NCBI RefSeq assembly: GCF_000262465.1
Contig: NZ_CM001489.1
Span: 6,305,357-6,369,356 of the forward strand
Length of the DNA stretch: 64,000 nucleotides
From: Frankia sp. QA3
GTDB taxonomy: Bacteria > Actinomycetota > Actinomycetes > Frankiales > Frankiaceae
Direction: 5' to 3'
Below, one piece after another: positions 24,679 to 32,910 of this stretch; position 1 is the first letter of the stretch; each line of letters opens with the position of its first letter. The notes under the pieces are model-generated. The model had not been told where the DNA came from, did no database searches, and worked only from the letters and a program-made list of their open reading frames with translations. A program made the translations under genes and the position numbers.

Positions 24679-26160
24679 TCAGGAACCGCCCTGCGGGCGG
24701 CGGAACAGGGTCGCGGTCGGCGCGGCCTGGCTCAGGGTCGCCTTCGCCGGGGTGAACAGGAACGACTGCTGCGGCTGGCCGTCCGGTCCGAGCAGGAACG
24801 CCCGCTCGATCGAGTCGACCTTGATACGGGCGCCCCGGTCGACGCCCGCCCCGACGACCCGGGTGGCTTCGATCGTCGAGATGTCCTCGGCGACCGTGCC
24901 GGGCGGGAGCTCGACGGCGGTCGCGGCGGGCGTGTCCCGTGCGATTGCCCAGAGTGGGTAGATCTTGTTCGACCGGTAGGTCTCGCCGTTGCCGGACAGC
25001 CGCACGCCGACCGACAGGCCGACCCAGCTGTTCTCCGTGTTCGGCGGCCCCACAGTGCTCTTACGAATGATCAGGTAGAGGTAGTTGCGCGGGTCGCTGA
25101 TCTTCGTGATGGAGTTCGGCGTCTTGTCCTCGTCGACCTTGCCCTCGCGCGCGACCTCCTGCGACATCACCCAGTAGGTCCACGGGTTGCGGTCCATCTC
25201 CCGCTCGCGGGCGTCGGCGCTCGGGTCGAGGGTGTCGGCGGCGGACAGGGCGAACCGCATCGGGCCGTCCGGGTTCTGGCACATGCCGTTGTTCAGCGTG
25301 CAGGTCCCGAGCACCGGATGGCCGCCCTCGTAGCGGCCGGTGAAGGGCTGCGTCGCGTGGTCCGGCCCCTGGATCACCGCGCTGCCGGGGATCGCGTTGC
25401 CCGCGGCATCGATCTCCACCTGGTAGGTCCACTCGATGTCGGTGGTGCGGCCCCACTGGGCCATCAGCGCCGGGGTGGACGTGCCGCTGTCCTCGTTGCT
25501 CCACACCATCGAGTAGGTCAGCAGCCGGTGCCCGGAGATCGCGGTCGGCGCCTCGGAGTGGAAGGCCAGCAGCGGCGTGTCCGTGATCGCGTTCTGGAAC
25601 GGTCCGCCGGCCAGCGGGTCCGCGGCGGCCGCCGCGCCCGCGCCGCCGGCGGTGGCCGCGGAAAGCGGCGTCGTGCGGCCGTACACCACCGGGGCGTGCG
25701 CCAGCGCCTGGTAGCCGTTGTCCTGCGGCGTCACCGTCCGGAAGGTGAAACCGGTCAGGCGGGCCGAGGCCGCCGCCTGTGGGGAGCGGTCGGCGGCGAA
25801 CTGCGCCCGCAGGGTGTGGTCGCCGGCGGCGAGGTGGCCCAGCGCCAGGCTCCGCTTGATCGGGAACGAGGCGGGGATGACGACGTCGGTGGCGTAGGTG
25901 TTGTCGACGAACAGGGACACCACGGCCGACTCGCTGCCCGGCGAACCCCACGACACGCCGGGCGCGGCGGTGGTGACGTCGAGCAGGACCTCACCCTCGG
26001 CGTCGGTCCGGAACGGCATCGAGGAGTCCTGCCCCCGGTTCAGCACGACCTCGGCCGGCGGTGCCGGCGCCTCGTCGCCGGAGCCGCACGCCCCGAGCCC
26101 GACCGTCAGTGCGGCCGCGGCCAGAGCCGCACCGACTGCCCGCCGCAGTCCCCTCGACAC
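24679..26160 (-). CDS. Large secreted lipoprotein of unknown function
   Basis: A 493-residue predicted lipoprotein. It starts at GTG 26160 with GGGAGG about nine bases upstream. A basic N-terminus and hydrophobic h-region (SRGLRRAVGAALAAAALTVG) lead to the lipobox LGACG, placing the acylated Cys near residue 27. The mature protein is a beta-rich extracellular domain with four Cys, including GTCTLNNGMCQNPDG, a probable disulfide. Conserved-looking segments include WSNEDSGTSTPALMAQWGRT and RNPWTYWVMSQEVAR. I do not recognise a family. The gene diverges from ppk2 across 286 bp, so they may share a regulatory region. Confidence 0.8.
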   Translation of the reverse strand: MSRGLRRAVGAALAAAALTVGLGACGSGDEAPAPPAEVVLNRGQDSSMPFRTDAEGEVLLDVTTAAPGVSWGSPGSESAVVSLFVDNTYATDVVIPASFPIKRSLALGHLAAGDHTLRAQFAADRSPQAAASARLTGFTFRTVTPQDNGYQALAHAPVVYGRTTPLSAATAGGAGAAAAADPLAGGPFQNAITDTPLLAFHSEAPTAISGHRLLTYSMVWSNEDSGTSTPALMAQWGRTTDIEWTYQVEIDAAGNAIPGSAVIQGPDHATQPFTGRYEGGHPVLGTCTLNNGMCQNPDGPMRFALSAADTLDPSADAREREMDRNPWTYWVMSQEVAREGKVDEDKTPNSITKISDPRNYLYLIIRKSTVGPPNTENSWVGLSVGVRLSGNGETYRSNKIYPLWAIARDTPAATAVELPPGTVAEDISTIEATRVVGAGVDRGARIKVDSIERAFLLGPDGQPQQSFLFTPAKATLSQAAPTATLFRRPQGGS

Positions 26161-26378
26161 CCGCGTTTCCTCCCTGGAATCCGGGAGGTCGCCACCCGCG
26201 CGGCCGTTTCCCACGTCCCCGATTCCCATCCACATCCTGCTCTTTAATGATTTGTCATCCTGCACCGGTAGGGCCTGCGTCGGACGGGTGGCCCCCGCGC
26301 CTGGTCGCGGCGGCGGTCGATGGTGGCCGGCGGGCCCGCCGCGGCGGTGCGCAAGCCCGGCGTCGGGAAGAGCTGTCG

Positions 26379-26426
26379 GTGTCAGGAGCGGTGCCAGGAG
26401 CGGTGCCAGGAGCGGTGGCAGGGAGA
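26379..26426. repeat. 12-bp tandem repeat in the ppk2 leader
   Basis: Four copies of GTGCCAGGAGCG (the first has T, the last is degenerate) lie just before the ppk2 start, followed by a duplicated GGGAGAGCA and a 15-bp duplication covering two in-frame ATG codons. Each unit carries an AGGAG ribosome-binding-like core. Confidence 0.85.
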
Positions 26427-26446
26427 GCAGGGAGAGCAGGAGGGAC

Positions 26447-27421
26447 ATGGGGGACACGGACATGGGGGACAGGGCGCAGGGGCGGCACGGCGGGCGGGCG
26501 GGGGACAGGGCCGATGACGGTGGTGGGGTGGCCCGAGGCGCCGCCGGGTCGCCGGACGCCGCCGGACCCGCCGGACCCGCCGGGACGGGGGCGGTCGATC
26601 CCTCGACCGCGGCGGCCCTCGCGGCGGGGATCACTGCGCGCAGGGTCTCCAGGAAGGAGTATGAGAAGGAACTCGCCCGCCTGCAGACCGAGCTGGTCCG
26701 CCTGCAGGAATGGGTCAGGCATACCGGATTCCGGCTGGTGGTGATCTTCGAGGGGCGGGACACCGCGGGCAAGGGCGGCACCATCAAACGCATCCTCGAC
26801 CGGCTCAACGCCCGCCAGTGCCGGGTCGTCGCTCTGGGCACGCCGACCGAGCGGGAACGCACCCAGTGGTACTTCCAGCGCTACCTGGCGCACCTGCCCG
26901 CCGCCGGCGAGATCGTGCTGTTCGACCGGAGCTGGTACAACCGGGCCGGGGTCGAGCGGGTGATGGGTTTCTGCACCGATGACGAATACGACGACTTCCT
27001 GCGCACCTGCCCGCAGATCGAGCGGGCGCTGGTCCGCTCCGGAATCGTCCTGGTGAAATACTGGCTGTCGCTCAGAGACGAGGAGCAGGAACGTCGCTTC
27101 CAGGACCGTATCGACAATCCCGGAAAGCAGTGGAAGCTGTCGGTGATGGACCTGCAGGCACGGGCCAGATGGGTGGACTTCGCGGCGGCCAAGGACGAGA
27201 TGTTCGCCTACACCGACATTCGCGAGGCGCCCTGGCACGTGGTGGACGCCGACGACAAGCGCACGGCTCGGCTCAACCTGATCAGCCATCTGCTGTCGGT
27301 CGTCCCGTACGGCGACGTGCCGCATGAGCGCGTCGTGCTGCCCCCACGGCAGCAGAAGGCCTACAAACGGCCCCCGATCGACAGCCAGACCTGGGTGCCG
27401 CGCCGCTACGTGCGGGGCTGA
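26447..27421 (+). CDS. ppk2: Polyphosphate kinase 2
   Basis: A 324-residue single-domain PPK2. It transfers phosphate between polyphosphate and nucleoside diphosphates or monophosphates in the cytoplasm. Walker A is FEGRDTAGKGGTIKR, Walker B is VLFDRSWYNRAGVERVMGF, and the lid region contains RIDNPGKQWKLSVMDLQAR. An N-terminal Gly/Ala/Asp-rich tail of about 60 residues precedes the catalytic domain (KEYEKELARLQTELVRLQEW). ATG 26447 follows a very strong GCAGGAGGG site; a second in-frame ATG at 26462 results from a 15-bp duplication. An adenylate kinase homologue is the next gene, consistent with polyphosphate-driven nucleotide recharging. The nucleotide preference cannot be read from sequence alone. 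Confidence 0.95.
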   Translation: MGDTDMGDRAQGRHGGRAGDRADDGGGVARGAAGSPDAAGPAGPAGTGAVDPSTAAALAAGITARRVSRKEYEKELARLQTELVRLQEWVRHTGFRLVVIFEGRDTAGKGGTIKRILDRLNARQCRVVALGTPTERERTQWYFQRYLAHLPAAGEIVLFDRSWYNRAGVERVMGFCTDDEYDDFLRTCPQIERALVRSGIVLVKYWLSLRDEEQERRFQDRIDNPGKQWKLSVMDLQARARWVDFAAAKDEMFAYTDIREAPWHVVDADDKRTARLNLISHLLSVVPYGDVPHERVVLPPRQQKAYKRPPIDSQTWVPRRYVRG

Positions 27422-27800
27422 GCGGGGGCCGCCCGCCGGCCGGATCCGCCAGGCCGGCCGCTGCGGGTGGCGCGTCGGTGCCACCCGGTGCGGGTGAGGC
27501 CGCCCTCGCGCGACCGCCCTTTCCGTGCCGGTGACGGCCATCCGCGGGGTGGTGCCGCCGCGCGGAGGGGTCGTGCCGGCAATGGCCGTCACCTCCCGCT
27601 GCCCGCGGTTCTCCGGCGTCCACCCGCCGGCCGTCACGCCGTTGACCAGGACATGTGTCGTTGCCCACGCCGCATTCACGCGGGTGGGTTCCCGGCCGGC
27701 CCATTCGTTCAGCGGATACGGTACCCGGCAGGGAATGACCGGACGACGGTCCGCAGCCGACCACCTGTGAAACCTGCGATTCGAGCGGGAGAGGGATTTC
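27422..27800. other. Intergenic region between ppk2 and adk
   Basis: A 379-bp gap containing the perfect inverted repeat at 27530-27593. The remaining sequence up to the adk start shows no frame with a ribosome binding site. It probably holds the ppk2 terminator and an adk promoter. Confidence 0.5.
27530..27593. terminator. Long inverted repeat after ppk2
   Basis: The perfect 12-bp arms GGTGACGGCCAT and ATGGCCGTCACC enclose 40 bp that itself contains CCGCG/CGCGG pairing. It begins about 110 bp after the ppk2 stop; a terminator or cruciform role is inferred. Confidence 0.55.
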
Positions 27801-28457
27801 GTGCGCAAGTTCGTCATCATGGGAGTACAGGGCAGCGGCAAGGGAACCCAGGCGACGATGCTGGCACGGGATTTCGACCTCGTCCACATAAGCGTCGGTG
27901 ACGTCTTCCGCTGGAACGTACAGAATCACACGAAGCTGGGCGCCCAGGTGAAGCGGACGGTCGCCGCCGGCCATCTGGTCGGTGACGATCTCGTTGAATC
28001 GGTGGTACGCACCCGGCTGGCCGACCACGACTGGAACTACGGGTTCATCATCGACGGATTCCCCCGCAACGCGCGGCAGGCGGAGTTCTTTCTGGAGAGC
28101 TACGACATCGACGGGGTCATCTACCTGGATCTCCCGGACGATGAGGTCTACCGGCGGGTGCTGGCCCGCCGGCTGTGCTCCCGCTGCGGCCTGGACTACA
28201 ACCTGATAGCGAGCCGGCCGCTCATGCCGGACACCTGCGACGTCTGCGGAGCACCGCTGCGCAAGCGCGCCGACGACAATCCGCAGGCGTTGGCGGTGCG
28301 GCTACGTGACTACCACGAGAAGACCCAGCCGGTGATGGAGATCTTCCAGCGCAAGGAGTTCGTGGCCGTGGTCGATGCCCGCCGCGAGCCGCGGGCCGTC
28401 CAGACGGAGATCCGCGGGTATTTCAACCTGCCGGACCTGGCGCCCGCGCCGGTGTGA
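27801..28457 (+). CDS. adk: Adenylate kinase homologue with Cys4 zinc lid
   Basis: A 218-residue nucleoside monophosphate kinase catalysing ATP + AMP to 2 ADP or a close variant. The P-loop is MGVQGSGKGTQAT (7-19), the AMP site includes IDGFPRNARQAEFF, and the lid has two CxxC knuckles, CSRCG and CDVCG, expected to bind zinc. The GTG start at 27801 follows GGGAGAGGGATTTC. It is away from the ribosomal-protein operon where actinobacterial adk normally lies, so this may be a second, specialised copy. Its neighbour ppk2 could supply or use its products. Some unusual residues, such as FRWNVQNHTKLG in the NMP-binding region, leave the nucleotide specificity open. Confidence 0.9.
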   Translation: MRKFVIMGVQGSGKGTQATMLARDFDLVHISVGDVFRWNVQNHTKLGAQVKRTVAAGHLVGDDLVESVVRTRLADHDWNYGFIIDGFPRNARQAEFFLESYDIDGVIYLDLPDDEVYRRVLARRLCSRCGLDYNLIASRPLMPDTCDVCGAPLRKRADDNPQALAVRLRDYHEKTQPVMEIFQRKEFVAVVDARREPRAVQTEIRGYFNLPDLAPAPV

Positions 28458-28501
28458 GCCCACCCGTCGGCGCCCGGGCGACCGGCGGTCCGCCCGCCGC
28501 G

Positions 28502-29110
28502 TCAATGCTTCGTGAACACGACGGCGATCGCGTTGGACTGGCCGAGGCCCGCGGCGCCGATGCTCCCGGTGACGCCGTGCCCGTTGAACGCCAGCGCGCG
28601 GGCGACGCCGGGGATGCCGACGTCCGAGGTGATCCGGTAGCCGGCCTGCGGCAGCGCCGTGCGGTAGAAGGTCGCCACCCGGTCGCTGGACACCCCCGAC
28701 AGCGTCACCGTCGAGGTCTTCCCGGTGGTCGTGCCGACCTTCACGCCGGCCCCGGGCGGCACGGGGAAGTCCGCGGGGACGTTGGTACCGCGCAGCGCCG
28801 CCGGGCCGGTCACCGTGTCGATCTTCCCTACCCCCGGGATGGACGTCGACAGCGAACTGGGCAGGGCCGTCGGCAGGCCACTCGGCAGGGCCGTGGGTAG
28901 GCCGCTCGGCAGCGCGGTCGGCAGGGCCGTGGGCAGCGCGGTCGGCAGGCTCACGCTGGCGCTCGGGTTCGGCAGGTCGACGCCGTCCGAGCCGCAGCCC
29001 GCCGTCAGACCGACGAACCCGGTCAGGGCGAGCCCGGCGAGGAGCACCGTGGCCCGGCGGACCTGACGGTGCCCCGGGCGCGTCGCGTCGAGAGCCTGGC
29101 TGTCGGGCAC
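28502..29110 (-). CDS. Secreted lipoprotein with Pro/Leu/Thr repeat stalk
   Basis: A 202-residue predicted lipoprotein. The signal segment RRATVLLAGLALTGFVGL ends in the lipobox LTAGCGS (Cys near residue 39). It is followed by about eight tetra- to octapeptide repeats (LPTALPTALPSGLPTALPSG), a flexible extended stalk. The C-terminal domain of about 110 residues (VPADFPVPPGAGVKVG to the end) is compact and resembles small actinobacterial surface proteins of unknown function. ATG 29110 is used; a start closer to the signal peptide is possible. It is convergent with adk, 44 bp apart. Confidence 0.82.
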   Translation of the reverse strand: MPDSQALDATRPGHRQVRRATVLLAGLALTGFVGLTAGCGSDGVDLPNPSASVSLPTALPTALPTALPSGLPTALPSGLPTALPSSLSTSIPGVGKIDTVTGPAALRGTNVPADFPVPPGAGVKVGTTTGKTSTVTLSGVSSDRVATFYRTALPQAGYRITSDVGIPGVARALAFNGHGVTGSIGAAGLGQSNAIAVVFTKH

Positions 29111-29836
29111 GGTGGGTCCTCCCGCTCGATCCCGCGGTGGACCGGGCCCACCCGCCGCATCGCTCCAGGTACCCGGTGAGGGCGTACCTGGTGGCGGCTT
29201 GCCTGGCTGGCGATGGATGGCGGCCCGGTGTCGGCATTGTGCCGATGCGTTCCCGCCGACCCTAGTCGTGGTCGGCTGCCGCCTGCTCGAGGTGTCGGCT
29301 GGCCGTCACGACCGCTGGTGGCGGGGGTACCGCGACCGGTGCGAGGCCCCCCGAACGGGCGCCCACAGGTGCCGATTGCCCGCGCGTTCGTCGTCCGGGC
29401 ACCCCGCCGCCCAGGGCCGCCCGCATCCCCGCTGACCTGGGGGCGAGGCCACCCCTCGACTGAAGGCAGAGCAAAATTTCGGATTTGCGGCACGAAGGAG
29501 GTTTGGCGATGGTAGGAGCCGGGTACCCGGCAGGCGGGTACTTGCCCTGTTTGTCCGCTTCACCCGATCTCGGGAAGGGTCGATCGACGTGCGGGATGCC
29601 GTAGAGGTTTCGGCCGGCGTGCCGCGAAGCATGACCAACTGTCACTCTCCGTCGCAGTACCGGGGCGGTCTGGTGAGTTGCCGAGGGGGAGGGGTGCGCC
29701 GCGTCGAGCGTGGCCGAGCGTCACGCACCTCATCCCGCGGGCCAGCGCGACTGGACGAGGAAGTCCAGGACTATGCCGAACTGGCATTCCGATTTCTTCC
29801 GATATAGCCAGGTTTGTCGACACTGTAAGTGAGGGT
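29111..29836. other. Intergenic region before the NUDIX-fold gene
   Basis: About 725 bp. Most shows nothing. An AT-richer segment at 29470-29490 (GCAAAATTTCGGATTTGC, able to form a small hairpin) precedes a perfect AAGGAGG and a possible 31-codon ORF, listed separately. Confidence 0.5.
29509..29604 (+). CDS. Possible 31-residue small ORF with strong ribosome binding site
   Basis: ATG 29509 lies seven bases after a perfect AAGGAGG, one of the strongest ribosome binding sites in the window, and opens a 31-codon frame (MVGAGYPAGGYLPCLSASPD at the start) ending at TAG 29604. It could be a leader peptide for the NUDIX-fold gene about 230 bp downstream, a small protein, or the fossil start of a lost gene. 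The support is the ribosome binding site and position only. Confidence 0.35.
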   Translation: MVGAGYPAGGYLPCLSASPDLGKGRSTCGMP

Positions 29837-30472
29837 ATGTGTGCAGTACCAACTTCGGAGTGTCCCGCCCCGGTGTTCCGTGTTGAGCACCCGACACCTG
29901 TACGTTCTCTGAGCGTGGCGGTCACCAACAACGCGGTGATCGGTGTGGCCCTCGGCTACATCGAGGCGAACCCGGACGAGATGGACCTCATACGGTCCTT
30001 GGTCGTGCTTGCCCTGCACGGGCCTGCTATCACAGCCCGTAGCACGACCCCGGCTCACGTCACCTGCCGCGCCGCGATCGTGTCCCCCGACTGGCGAGTT
30101 CTTGAGATCATGGACACGTCGACGTCCACCTGGCACCTGCCGGGCGGCCACGTCGCCGCGGGCGATTCATCCCTGCTCGGCGCGGCGCTGGGGCTCGCCG
30201 CCCGCCGCGCCGGGGTGGAGACGAACATGGTCATCCCCGACGGGATCATCCCCTTCGACGTCGAGGCGAGGATCGTCGAGGCCGCGCCGGAGCGCGGGGA
30301 ACCGGAACACGTCCACTACGACATGACCTACCTGTTCCACGTCGAGGACCGTAGCCTCGCCGTGCCCGACTCCGTCAGCACCCGCGTTCGCTGGGTCGAG
30401 CCCGAGCAGGTCGCCGGCCAGCTCGGCACGAAGCTCACGGAGACGTCCCGCCACTCCCGCCTGGTGCCCTGA
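29837..30472 (+). CDS. NUDIX-fold protein with degenerate catalytic box
   Basis: A 211-residue protein whose C-terminal 140 residues have the NUDIX fold: TCRAAIVSPDWRVLEIMDTS, STWHLPGGHVAAGDSSLLGA and HYDMTYLFHVED. The NUDIX box (residues about 103-127) has lost its signature. Where GGxxxxGExxxxAAxREvxEExG is expected it reads GGHVAAGD, then LLGAALGLAARRAGV, so the metal-binding REXXEE residues are Gly-Leu and Arg-Arg. Hydrolysis by the usual mechanism is unlikely. A ligand-binding or regulatory role, as in other non-catalytic NUDIX proteins, is inferred. An N-terminal helical segment of about 75 residues precedes the fold. ATG 29837 is chosen with a weak AGTGAGG; GTG 29915 is an alternative. 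Confidence 0.75.
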   Translation: MCAVPTSECPAPVFRVEHPTPVRSLSVAVTNNAVIGVALGYIEANPDEMDLIRSLVVLALHGPAITARSTTPAHVTCRAAIVSPDWRVLEIMDTSTSTWHLPGGHVAAGDSSLLGAALGLAARRAGVETNMVIPDGIIPFDVEARIVEAAPERGEPEHVHYDMTYLFHVEDRSLAVPDSVSTRVRWVEPEQVAGQLGTKLTETSRHSRLVP

Positions 30473-30499
30473 TCCCCGACCGCGGGCCAGGTGCCCCGC

Positions 30500-31930
30500 C
30501 TACCGGGTGGGGTCCGGCCGCGTCGCGGCCGGACCTCGCAGGAACAGCGCGAACGCCGCCGCGAAGCAGCAGGCCAGGGCGAGCTCCGACGCCGCGGCCG
30601 CCCGCGGGCTGCCAGCCCACAGCTCGCGGGCGAGAAGCAGTCCGAACAGGCCGCCCGCGACGCCGCCGGCGGCGACTGTCATCAGGACGAGCCACCCGGG
30701 TACGCCCACCGGGGCGAACCGGGTGGCTGAGCCGATCCGGACGAACGCCAGCACGCCCGCCGCGGCGGCCACCAGACCGGCGCCGACCGGCCCGGTGACG
30801 TCGCCCGCGGCGTATCCCCCCGCCGCCAGCGCGAGGCCGAGCAGGCACAGCGCCGCCCCGACCGCCGCCCCCAGGACGGCGCCAGGGCCGTGGCGATCGA
30901 TCGGCGCCGACTCACCGGGGCCCGGGTGGCTCTGATGGCCCGGGTGGCTCTGGTGGCTCTGGTGGCCTGAGTGGCTCTGGTGGCCTGGGTAGCCTGGATG
31001 GCTCGGTGTGGTGACCGGGTCTGACCCACCCGTGTACGGAACGGGGACGGCCTGGCTGATCAGCGGGAGCGCCCGCGCGGGCCAGGGCACGGCGGCCGGT
31101 CGGGTCACCGGAACTCCGAGCCCCTGCAGCTCGGCGGCCACCCGGGACGCGGTCGGCCGGTCCGCCGGCCTTTTCGCCAGCGCCCGGCCGACCAGGTCGG
31201 CGAGGTCGCCGGGCAGGTTCGTCAGTACCGGTGGGGAGCCCGCGACGGCGGCGTAGGCGTCGCGGGGCGTCGCGTTCGGGAACGGTGGTGTCCCGGCGGC
31301 GGCGTAGGCCACGCAGCACCCCCAGGCGAAGACGTCGCACGCCCGGGTGACGACTCCCGCGAACCGCTCCGGCGCCATGAAGGCCGGGACGCCGATGGGC
31401 GGCCCCTGGGTGGTGAGGCTCTCGTCGTCCGCCTGGACGCGGGCCAGACCGAAGTCGATGACCTTGATGCCGTTCGGCAGGCAGATGACGTTTGCGGGGT
31501 GCAGATCGCGGTGGACGATGCCGTGCGCGTGGATGTCCGCCACCGCCTCGGCGAGCTCGGCGGCGAGGGCCAGCAGGAAGCGGTCCCGGAAGACGCCGGC
31601 CTGCGCCACGACCTGGCCCAGGTTGGCGCCCTGGACGTACTCGAGCGCCACCCAGGGTGGGCGAGCGCCGACATCGGCGTCGAGGAAGCGGACGACCCGT
31701 TCGCTCGTCAGCATCCGGTGGGTCGCCACCTCGTCGACGAAGCGCTCGTCCGCCTGGGGAATCTGGTGGCCGTGGCCGGGGCTGCTCGGGATCTTCAGCG
31801 CGACCCGCCGACCGCCGGGGTCGCGCGCCAGGTAGACGACGCCCATGCCGCCGGCGCCGATGCGTTCCAACAGCGTGTACGGCCCGACCTGCCGGGGGTC
31901 GTCCTCGCGGAGAGGGTCGTGCTGCGCCAT
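30500..31930 (-). CDS. Transmembrane Ser/Thr protein kinase (PknB-like catalytic domain)
   Basis: A 476-residue Hanks-type kinase. The catalytic domain spans about 17-275: glycine loop IGAGGMGVVY (24-33), Lys46 in VALKI, catalytic HRDLHPANV (140-148), DFG at 159-161 and the activation-segment end GVPAFMAPERF. A Ser-His-Pro-Gly-Gln-rich linker (about 335-362) built from 9-bp repeats joins it to a C-terminal region of about four hydrophobic helices. The kinase faces the cytoplasm and no extracellular sensor domain exists. ATG 31930 follows GGAGGTCCG. Its 5' flank contains the 51-bp hairpin element. Its substrates are unknown; the adjacent metallo-beta-lactamase-fold gene is transcribed in the same direction. 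Confidence 0.92.
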   Translation of the reverse strand: MAQHDPLREDDPRQVGPYTLLERIGAGGMGVVYLARDPGGRRVALKIPSSPGHGHQIPQADERFVDEVATHRMLTSERVVRFLDADVGARPPWVALEYVQGANLGQVVAQAGVFRDRFLLALAAELAEAVADIHAHGIVHRDLHPANVICLPNGIKVIDFGLARVQADDESLTTQGPPIGVPAFMAPERFAGVVTRACDVFAWGCCVAYAAAGTPPFPNATPRDAYAAVAGSPPVLTNLPGDLADLVGRALAKRPADRPTASRVAAELQGLGVPVTRPAAVPWPARALPLISQAVPVPYTGGSDPVTTPSHPGYPGHQSHSGHQSHQSHPGHQSHPGPGESAPIDRHGPGAVLGAAVGAALCLLGLALAAGGYAAGDVTGPVGAGLVAAAAGVLAFVRIGSATRFAPVGVPGWLVLMTVAAGGVAGGLFGLLLARELWAGSPRAAAASELALACCFAAAFALFLRGPAATRPDPTR

Positions 31931-32003
31931 CGGACCTCCGGGAGTCGCGCCGGTCCAGCCGTCGGGCAGAAGTCTCGCAGGCCACCTCGGAGCGGCCCAC
32001 TCC

Positions 32004-32054
32004 CCTGCTTGTCCGGAGGCTTCGGTGTCCGATTCATCCCTCTGGACAAGCAGG
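32004..32054. repeat. 51-bp hairpin element, copy 1
   Basis: Perfect 11-bp arms CCTGCTTGTCC and GGACAAGCAGG continue through a G-T wobble and GAGG/CCTC into a 16-bp stem with a 19-base loop that holds a TCGG/CCGA mini-stem. A homologous copy lies at 57060-57110. This copy sits between the metallo-beta-lactamase-fold gene 3' end and the Ser/Thr kinase start. Confidence 0.85.
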
Positions 32055-32067
32055 TACAGGGGTCGGG

Positions 32068-32910
32068 CTAGGGGGTGTCGGTGACGAAGCGGAGGTAGCG
32101 GTCGGCGGAGCGGCGCACGGCGGCCTGGCCGTCGGCGTGGACCACGGTCTGCCAGAACGCGCCGTAGACGGCGTCGAAATCGAACGGTTCGAGCAGGGCC
32201 AGCGCCCGACGGACGACGCTGGGCCGCTCCGGGATGTAGTTCGGGTAGCTGTACATGAAGCTCACCCACCGGCGGTCGAGGACCACCTGCAGGATGTCGC
32301 CGGAGAACAGTGCCCCCCGCCCGCCCTCGCCCTGCGCCCAGTGCAGGACCGTGCCGCCGGCGAAGTGCACCCCGCCGTTGATCAGGGTCAGCCCGTCGCC
32401 GATCCGCAGCGCATCGCCGGACCACAGCTCGACGGCATCGTCCGGTCGGCCGATCCATTCGGCGTCCGCGGCGTGGAGGTAGATCGGGGCACCGCCGAAG
32501 GCCCGGCTCCAGTCGACCATCGCCCCGTAGAAGTGCGGGTGGCTGATCGCGATGGCGGTGACGCCGCCGAGCTCGGCGACCCGGCCGGCGAGGTCGTCGT
32601 CGAGGAAGGGCACGCAGTCCCAGAGGATGTTGCCCGCGTCGGTCTGGACGAGTAACGCCCGCTGCCCGATGGAGATCTTCGGTTCGGCGCCGACGCCGGT
32701 CACCCGCTCACCCTCCGGGCGCAGCACGCCGTGGTAGCCGTCGGCGCGCAGCCGGGCCAGCGACGTCCACCGCTGTCCCTCCCAGCCGACGTACTGCCGC
32801 TCGTCCTCGCAGACCGGGCAGTCGACCCGCGCGGCGCCGTACTGCACCCCGCAGGTCAGACAGATCGGCAGGTCGAGATCGAGGTCGGGAAGTCGGAACG
32901 GCACGGGCAC
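32068..32910 (-). CDS. Metallo-beta-lactamase-fold protein with N-terminal Cys knuckles
   Basis: A 280-residue protein. Residues about 16-36 contain CLTCG and CPVCE, a possible zinc ribbon. The MBL fold follows, with GNILWDCVPFLD, SHPHFYGAMVDW, YLHAADAEW, GTVLHW and FSGDILQV. The classic HxHxDH motif is altered to HPHFYG, so one or two metal ligands differ from typical hydrolases, although the later His and the GD motif are kept. It is probably a cytoplasmic hydrolase of unknown substrate. GTG 32910 or GTG 32904 may be the start, after a GGGGG stretch. It lies upstream of the Ser/Thr kinase gene and diverges from the TetR regulator, a candidate controller. Confidence 0.82.
   Translation of the reverse strand: MPVPFRLPDLDLDLPICLTCGVQYGAARVDCPVCEDERQYVGWEGQRWTSLARLRADGYHGVLRPEGERVTGVGAEPKISIGQRALLVQTDAGNILWDCVPFLDDDLAGRVAELGGVTAIAISHPHFYGAMVDWSRAFGGAPIYLHAADAEWIGRPDDAVELWSGDALRIGDGLTLINGGVHFAGGTVLHWAQGEGGRGALFSGDILQVVLDRRWVSFMYSYPNYIPERPSVVRRALALLEPFDFDAVYGAFWQTVVHADGQAAVRRSADRYLRFVTDTP

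Noticed and set aside
29589..29807. 72-codon plus-strand frame after the small ORF
   Set aside because: GTG start without a ribosome binding site, Arg/Ser-rich composition and overlap with the better-supported 31-codon frame.
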